Positions 20,341 to 24,432 of a stretch of DNA of 24,432 bases are shown in pieces. The DNA is from a virus. Numbering within the stretch: position 1 is the first letter of the stretch; the number at the start of each line of letters is the position of its first letter. The notes beneath the pieces were generated by a model, which made no database searches, was not told the DNA's origin, and saw only the letters and a list, made by a program, of their open reading frames with translations. The DNA lies in IMG/VR virus record IMGVR_UViG_3300015360_000193, positions 1 through 24,432 of that record. One strand, 5' to 3'. A program made the position numbers and the translations under genes.

Positions 20341-20576
20341 CCGTCGAGCCCTACTACCAGGACGAGTCCGTCACCCTGTACCACGGCGACTGTCTGGAGT
20401 CTATGGCGTCGATGGATTCAGCTTCTTTCGACCTAATCTTCACGTCCCCTCCCTACAACCTCGGGGTCGGCGGCCACTTCCCGAAGCCGAACGGGAGGAG
20501 GGGACTGTGGGACGGCGGCGCGCTGCGCGATGGCTACGCCGACCACCGCTCCGCTAATCAGAGAGGCAGGCGAAAA
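20337..20576 (+). pseudogene. Truncated DNA methyltransferase, in frame with polymerase A
   Basis: 80 codons from a GTG at 20337 with a strong GGGAGAGG 7 nt upstream. SVTLYHGDCLESM, then FDLIFTSPPYNLG, is the start of an amino-type (N4-cytosine or N6-adenine) methyltransferase whose motif IV is SPPY. The family continues for another 150-200 residues to the SAM-binding FxGxG motif, which is absent here. After DGYADH the sequence turns into RSANQRGRRK and then, with no stop, into polymerase A. Methylation activity is not expected from this piece. It is either the N-terminal extension of a fusion protein or a dead remnant at a recombination joint. Confidence 0.8.
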
Positions 20577-22454
20577 GTGACGTACGAAGTCCTAGACATA
20601 GAAAACGTAGGCGAGCCCCACGAGGGCCGGCTAATATGCGTCGGCCTCGGAGACCGCGCCTACGTACCAAACGGCCCCGGCTGGCAAGACTGCCTAGACC
20701 GGCTCGCTAACCCCGATATCGGAAAGATCGTCTTTACCAAGCACGATCACCGCTACCTACTGCTGGCCGGCTACGAGGTAAACGGGCCGATAGTTGACGC
20801 TCAAGCTATGGCATGGGTAGTAGACGAGCGGACAGACCTAGACCTAGCCACCCTGAGCCAGCTCTACGTACCTCACACCGTCAAGCGCTCCCGTATCAAA
20901 AGCAAGGCCGGAGTCATTGTCTTTGAGTGCGATAACGGAGAGTGGCTACCGCTCGAGGACGCGCCCATAGACGAGGTATGCGCCTATAACGTCCAAGACC
21001 TCAAGAGCACCGAAGCGCTAGCCCTCGAGCTCAAGCGGATTATACGTTTTGAGGGCCTAGCAGACTACTACGAGCACGACGTATTACCCTTTACCGAGGT
21101 ACTCGTTAAGGCCGAGGTACGAGGTCTGCCTATCGACCTCCCCCAAACAGTAACGCTACGCGAGCGCCTCGAGGAAGAGGCGGACTACTACGAGTATCGC
21201 CTACGCGCCGAGGGTGGCCTACCCGAAGAGTTTAACCTTAATAGCGCCACGCAGCTAAGCGCCTACCTTTATAACCGTACCTACACTTTCGAGCGCCGGG
21301 TAGAGGTCTCAAAGGAAGAGCGGGGAGCCCTCAAGGCTCGGCTAGCCAGCGGGGAGACCGTAGAGCTGGCCGGGATGACACTAGAAAAGGTAGGGACCAA
21401 GTACGCCACCGGCTCGGCCAGCCTGCCGGGTCTAGGCTTGAGCACCGAGACCGAGACTGATCGTGGCCAGAAGTCCACAAGCGCTAAGGTACTCCGAGTA
21501 GAGCAAGAGCACCCGTGGGTAGACCTCTTGCTCGAGCGGGCCAAGCGCGTAACCGTTGCCGGCTACCTGGCAGGCTTCGAGAAAAGGACCGTGGCCGGCC
21601 GCGTATACGGCCGCTTTAACCAGACCGGGACCAAGACCGGCCGGCTTAGCTCTTCCTCCCCGAACCTCCAAAACGTACCGGCGCGGGGAGACCTAGGAAG
21701 GGCCTGCCGGGAGCTTTTCAGGCCAGAGCCGGGTACTGGCTTTTTACACGGGGACTACGGCCAGCTCGAGCCACGGCTTATGGCCCACTTTTCGTGTGAT
21801 CCGGCCCTAGTTTCGATCTTTGACGAAAAGGATGACATATACCTACGTACCGCGGTTATGCTCTGGGGCGACACGCTACCGGAGGGTGCTCGAAACGTAT
21901 GTAAGGTGCTCGTGCTGGCCCTTGGCTATGGCTCCGGCGCCGAGACTTTGCACCGGCAGCTTGCCGAGGCTGGCTTTCGCTTCCCGTTGCACGAGGTAGA
22001 GACCATGCTTGCGCGCCTTAAAGGGGTCTACGCGCGGCTCTTCGAGTGGAAAGAGGACGTGATAGCCACCGCGGCCAACGAGGGCTACGTAGAGACCCTG
22101 GCAGGCCATAGGCGCCGCTTTAGCAAGCGCCACGAGCGCCACCGCGGGGAGAGCTGGCGCCAGCAGGCTGCGGACGAGCGGCAGGCCGTAAACGCCGTCA
22201 TTCAGGGGAGCGCTGCCGATATCGTCGGTAGGACCATGATGGCCGTAGACAGGGAATACGGGGAAGAGCTTAGGCTCTTGGCCCAGGTCCATGATGAGCT
22301 ACTCTTAGAGTATGACGTAAACCCCGAGCTTGACCCTATCTGCTACGTATATAGGCTACAGTGGCTGGCAGAGTCGGGCCACGGCTTTAAGCTACGGGTA
22401 CCGCTAGAGTTTATCCCCAAGGTAGTACCGACTTGGGCCGAGGGTAAGGACTAA
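20577..22454 (+). CDS. polA: DNA polymerase A with 3'-5' exonuclease domain
   Basis: 625 aa from the GTG at 20577 (AGGCAGG 6 nt upstream); the frame stays open upstream into the methyltransferase fragment. The N-terminal exonuclease has LDIEN (D7, E9), a KHDHRYLLLAGY Exo II-like region, VDAQ (D74) and YNVQD (Y137, D141). No 5'-3' exonuclease domain is present. The polymerase has motif A HGDYGQLEPR (D393), an O-helix RNVCKVLVLALGYG (R439, K443, Y451) and motif C QVHDELL (H572, D573). The O-helix residue equivalent to E. coli Phe762 is Leu447. It should copy the phage genome with the prim-pol helicase. Composition returns to phage style at this gene. Confidence 0.93.
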   Translation: MTYEVLDIENVGEPHEGRLICVGLGDRAYVPNGPGWQDCLDRLANPDIGKIVFTKHDHRYLLLAGYEVNGPIVDAQAMAWVVDERTDLDLATLSQLYVPHTVKRSRIKSKAGVIVFECDNGEWLPLEDAPIDEVCAYNVQDLKSTEALALELKRIIRFEGLADYYEHDVLPFTEVLVKAEVRGLPIDLPQTVTLRERLEEEADYYEYRLRAEGGLPEEFNLNSATQLSAYLYNRTYTFERRVEVSKEERGALKARLASGETVELAGMTLEKVGTKYATGSASLPGLGLSTETETDRGQKSTSAKVLRVEQEHPWVDLLLERAKRVTVAGYLAGFEKRTVAGRVYGRFNQTGTKTGRLSSSSPNLQNVPARGDLGRACRELFRPEPGTGFLHGDYGQLEPRLMAHFSCDPALVSIFDEKDDIYLRTAVMLWGDTLPEGARNVCKVLVLALGYGSGAETLHRQLAEAGFRFPLHEVETMLARLKGVYARLFEWKEDVIATAANEGYVETLAGHRRRFSKRHERHRGESWRQQAADERQAVNAVIQGSAADIVGRTMMAVDREYGEELRLLAQVHDELLLEYDVNPELDPICYVYRLQWLAESGHGFKLRVPLEFIPKVVPTWAEGKD

Positions 22455-22458
22455 GACT

Positions 22459-23028
22459 ATGCCACCTACACTACCGCGTATTGCCGTCGATCTTGACGGA
22501 GTGGTCTACGACTGGGGCGGTACTGTCCGCTATCTGATCCGAGAGCACCACGGTATAGACTTGCCTGTCTCCGATCACTGGGACTACGTAGAGGAAAACG
22601 TACCGCCCGAGGTCTGGCGTTGGCTCTGGACGGAAGGCGTAGAGCTGGGGCTCTTCCGCTACGGCCACCATATCAAGGGCTCGGTAGACGGCTTGAGAGA
22701 GCTGGCTAAGGTAGGCTCCCTCGAGGTAGTGACACACCGGCCGCGCGCAGCGCTCCAAGACACGCTACGTTTTATCGCTAACCTGCCGGACGTTTTCGCC
22801 GGCGTCCACTTCCTGACGAAGAACGAGCCTAAGAGCATCGTACGCGCCGATCTGTACCTAGACGATGCTCCGCACGTTATCGAAAACGTGCTAGACTTCG
22901 GCGCTTCGGCGGTAGTCTTTGACCAAGAGTGGAATCAGTACGTAGACGGTAGAGCGTTTCGAGCTCACGGCTGGCTAGAAGTGCCGATCATGGCAAAGCT
23001 GGCCCTATCTTTGGGAAGAGGGGCGTAA
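22459..23028 (+). CDS. 5'(3')-deoxyribonucleotidase-like HAD phosphatase
   Basis: 189 aa, ATG at 22459 with AAGGA 9 nt upstream. The HAD motif I is AVDLDGVVYDW (nucleophile D11, D13), motif II LEVVTHRP, and motif IV DLYLDDAPHVIE. The overall layout fits the NT5C family (PF06941), which removes phosphate from deoxynucleoside monophosphates. Beside the diphosphohydrolase and polymerase it probably alters the host dNTP pool. Its stop overlaps the next ATG by one base. Confidence 0.85.
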   Translation: MPPTLPRIAVDLDGVVYDWGGTVRYLIREHHGIDLPVSDHWDYVEENVPPEVWRWLWTEGVELGLFRYGHHIKGSVDGLRELAKVGSLEVVTHRPRAALQDTLRFIANLPDVFAGVHFLTKNEPKSIVRADLYLDDAPHVIENVLDFGASAVVFDQEWNQYVDGRAFRAHGWLEVPIMAKLALSLGRGA

Positions 23029-23564
23029 TGGCAGAGGAAGAGGTACGCGTAACCTCGAGCACGGGAGGCCAGAAAGGGTCCAAGGGTGCCAGGTATGACC
23101 TTATTCCTACCGCGCCGCTCGAGGCTCTAGCCCGCCACTACGGCAAAGGGGCCGCTAAGTACGAGCAAGTTAACGGCCGGGATAACTGGCGTAACGGCTA
23201 CGAGTGGTCTCTATCCTACGCCGCCCTGCAAAGGCACCTAGCCGCGTTTTGGAGCGGAGAGGACATAGACGAAGAGACCGGGAGCGCGCACCTAGTAGCG
23301 GCCGCGTGGCACGCGTTTACGTTGCTCGAGTTTATGGAGCACTATCCCGAGCTGGACGACAGGCAAGACCTACTCTACGAGCTCGGCCCTTGCGACTTTG
23401 CCGCCAGCCAGCCTCGCGTATCTGTAGGTGTTTTGCTCGAGCCTGGGAGCGACTACCGGCAGCCGTCCGAGCGCCACGACGCTAAGACACTGACGCCGCC
23501 GATGATCGGAACGCCGCGCCAGGAATCGCACGGGCTCGCGGCTAAGTGGGCCGGCCGTGGCTAA
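23028..23564 (+). CDS. dATP/dGTP diphosphohydrolase-like protein (PF18909 family)
   Basis: 178 aa, ATG at 23028 (TAATG). The N-terminal SSTGGQKGSKGARYDLIPTA is followed by LEALARHYGKGAAKYE, NGRDNWRNGYEWSLSYAALQ, RHLAAFWSGEDIDEETGSAH, and a LVAAAWHAFTLLEF helix. This is the full pattern of the phage family once called DUF5664, now named for dATP/dGTP diphosphohydrolases. The last 60 residues are extra and unstructured. In phages with 2-aminoadenine DNA a related enzyme (MazZ) makes dGMP for base synthesis. No purZ is seen in this window, so a general pool-shaping role is safer. Confidence 0.8.
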   Translation: MAEEEVRVTSSTGGQKGSKGARYDLIPTAPLEALARHYGKGAAKYEQVNGRDNWRNGYEWSLSYAALQRHLAAFWSGEDIDEETGSAHLVAAAWHAFTLLEFMEHYPELDDRQDLLYELGPCDFAASQPRVSVGVLLEPGSDYRQPSERHDAKTLTPPMIGTPRQESHGLAAKWAGRG

Positions 23565-23805
23565 GCGTATGCCAGAGTCTAAGTACGCGGTAGAGGAGAT
23601 TATCTGGCTTGACCACGTAGGGCCGGCGTCCTGGCCGGACCATACACCCAAGAAGCTAGAGCTAGAGCGCCGCGTATCGGTAGGGTACGTGGTCTACGAG
23701 GACTGGGAACGCCTAGTGTTCGCCGGTACGGTAGACACCACAGGATGCCACGATATGACCGCCCTAGGTACGGCTCTGATTGTCTCAAGGAAGGTACTCT
23801 CGTAA
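23557..23805 (+). CDS. Small hypothetical protein
   Basis: 82 aa, GTG at 23557 overlapping the previous gene by 8 bp; an ATG at 23569 is an alternative and neither has a strong ribosome site. Strand-rich sequence (EEIIWLDHVGPASW; VSVGYVVYEDWERLVFAGTV), then a TGCHDMTALGTALIVSRKV ending. No family recognised. The stop TAA shares one base with the next ATG. Confidence 0.5.
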   Translation: MAKRMPESKYAVEEIIWLDHVGPASWPDHTPKKLELERRVSVGYVVYEDWERLVFAGTVDTTGCHDMTALGTALIVSRKVLS

Positions 23806-24011
23806 TGGGATACATGGGTAAGGTAGCTCGGTACGGATTCCAGCTCGGACTAGACCGCGTGCTCGTAGAGATAATCAGCGACGCGCACGGCTCCATTACC
23901 GAGGTCCGCGTCAAGGACAGGCTAGCGCTTGCTAAAACGTGGTCTAGGCCCTGGGAGCTAATCAGCCAGGACGTAGAGGTATCCGTAGACTCGAGCCAAG
24001 GTCAAGGCTAG
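23805..24011 (+). CDS. Small hypothetical protein
   Basis: 68 aa from the ATG at 23805 (TAATG; AAGGAAGG 10 nt upstream). MGYMGKVARYGFQLGLDRVL, then VEIISDAHGSITEVRVKDRL, then WSRPWELI and a Ser/Gln tail; a beta-rich small fold is likely. No recognised motif. The stop TAG overlaps the next GTG by one base. Confidence 0.5.
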   Translation: MGYMGKVARYGFQLGLDRVLVEIISDAHGSITEVRVKDRLALAKTWSRPWELISQDVEVSVDSSQGQG

Positions 24012-24166
24012 TGCTTGTGTCTTACTTAGTGAGCCGCTGGCCGGTCAGGACGTGTAAAGCGTATGACCGGGAAGGCTTATTATGCGGAGGGTCGCCTATC
24101 ATCCTGTACCCGGTAGAGCTTTGCTCTGAGCACGAGTACCTACTCGATCCAAAGAGACTGCTATGA
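24011..24166 (+). CDS. 51-aa Cys-rich miniprotein
   Basis: GTG at 24011 shares a base with the previous TAG (TAGTG); the stop is TGA 24164-24166. RTCKAYDREGLLCGGSP and LCSEHEYLLDP give a C-x9-C and C-x2-H set, a plausible zinc site. Tight overlap on both sides supports it. Function unknown. Confidence 0.5.
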   Translation: MLVSYLVSRWPVRTCKAYDREGLLCGGSPIILYPVELCSEHEYLLDPKRLL

Positions 24167-24291
24167 CCGCGCAAGATCGGCCTTTCGTATCTCTGACAGG
24201 GGACTACTGCCCTAAAGGCAAGTGCCTACGTAAGCCTGACCACGAGGGGCCTTGCTGGCCGCTCGTGCCAACCGAGGAAGGGGTATCGTGA
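24163..24291 (+). CDS. 42-aa Cys-rich miniprotein
   Basis: ATG at 24163 overlaps the previous TGA; the stop is TGA 24289-24291. DYCPKGKCLRKPDHEGPCW has three Cys and a His in a C-x4-C-x6-H-x3-C pattern, which recurs in small actinophage proteins. Function unknown. Confidence 0.5.
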   Translation: MTAQDRPFVSLTGDYCPKGKCLRKPDHEGPCWPLVPTEEGVS

Positions 24292-24432
24292 GCAACGTCA
24301 AGCCGCTAGAGGGCCTCGAGGTCTGCCCGCTATGTAAGCTAGTGGGCTACGTAGAGGTAGAGGACATTATGGCAGTCTGCCCTAGGTGCTTTGGGGAGGG
24401 CCTAGTAGCGAAGAGGCAGGCCAGTCCCGCCG
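24288..24432 (+). CDS. Zinc-ribbon protein (3' end outside window)
   Basis: GTG at 24288 overlaps the previous TGA (GTGA), with GAGGAAGGGG just upstream. At least 48 codons are open to the right edge. EVCPLCKLVGYVEVEDIM and VCPRCFGEGLVAKR give two C-x2-C pairs 18 residues apart, a standard zinc ribbon. Function unknown. Confidence 0.55.
   Translation, partial: MSNVKPLEGLEVCPLCKLVGYVEVEDIMAVCPRCFGEGLVAKRQASPA

Larger units (their letters stand above)
17430..20576 (+). other. Atypical block of miniature overlapping genes (probable recombined cassette)
   Basis: From about 17430 to 20576 the DNA holds mostly genes of 41-164 codons joined by ATGA/GTGA overlaps. CTAG, seen about once per 100-150 bp in flanking genes, is absent between 18384 and 20590. 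Codon use changes from GTA/CTA-rich to GTC/CTG/GAC-rich. The right edge lies in a truncated methyltransferase. No transposase, integrase or terminal repeats were seen, so phage-phage recombination is favoured over a mobile element. The left edge is only approximate. Confidence 0.7.

Noticed and set aside
17430-20576. Transposon or integrative element
   Set aside because: No transposase, recombinase or terminal repeats were found; composition change alone fits phage-phage recombination.

Overview
The window is a piece of a tailed double-stranded DNA bacteriophage genome, most likely a siphovirus-type phage of an actinobacterium. The signs are high GC, many GTG and TTG starts, HK97-type head genes, an HNH gene on the terminase side, and an actinophage-style replication module (prim-pol/helicase, endonuclease VII, DNA polymerase A, many Cys-rich miniproteins). 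I see no host genes, tRNA, integrase, CRISPR array or insertion sequence.

Layout. Positions 1 to about 10402 are read leftwards (minus strand). In order of transcription they hold a Cys-rich small protein, three tandem 62-bp repeats, an HNH endonuclease, a one-helix membrane protein, a 0.4-kb gene-free stretch, a small basic protein, large terminase, a portal fused to a MuF-like domain, prohead protease, major capsid protein, then small virion-like proteins and a glycine-rich fibre/tail protein that leaves the window. GC-rich hairpins lie on both sides of the capsid gene. Positions 10403-10607 form a divergent control region with 19-bp direct repeats, TCTAGA cores and a candidate leftward promoter.

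From 10608 to the end everything is read rightwards: a C5 cytosine methyltransferase, a sigma-region-4-like protein, a repeat-bearing Cys/His protein, a DnaQ-like exonuclease, a RecB/Cas4-like nuclease, a primase-polymerase/helicase, a Cys-rich miniprotein and endonuclease VII. A block of tiny, mostly start/stop-overlapping genes follows (17.4-20.58 kb), then DNA polymerase A, a 5'(3')-deoxyribonucleotidase, a dATP/dGTP diphosphohydrolase-like protein, and small genes that leave the window.

The most striking feature is a mosaic insertion between endonuclease VII and polymerase A. Its base composition differs from the rest: the tetramer CTAG, frequent elsewhere, is absent from about 18384 to 20590. 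It ends inside a truncated SPPY-type DNA methyltransferase that is open and in frame with the polymerase, with a good ribosome-binding site in front of the fragment. The phage may therefore make a methyltransferase-polymerase fusion, or carry a fresh recombination scar.

The replication genes read as one programme. Prim-pol/helicase opens and primes, polymerase A (with its own 3'-5' exonuclease and Leu at the O-helix position) copies, the DnaQ-like and RecB-like nucleases and endonuclease VII process DNA, and the nucleotide hydrolases adjust dNTP pools.
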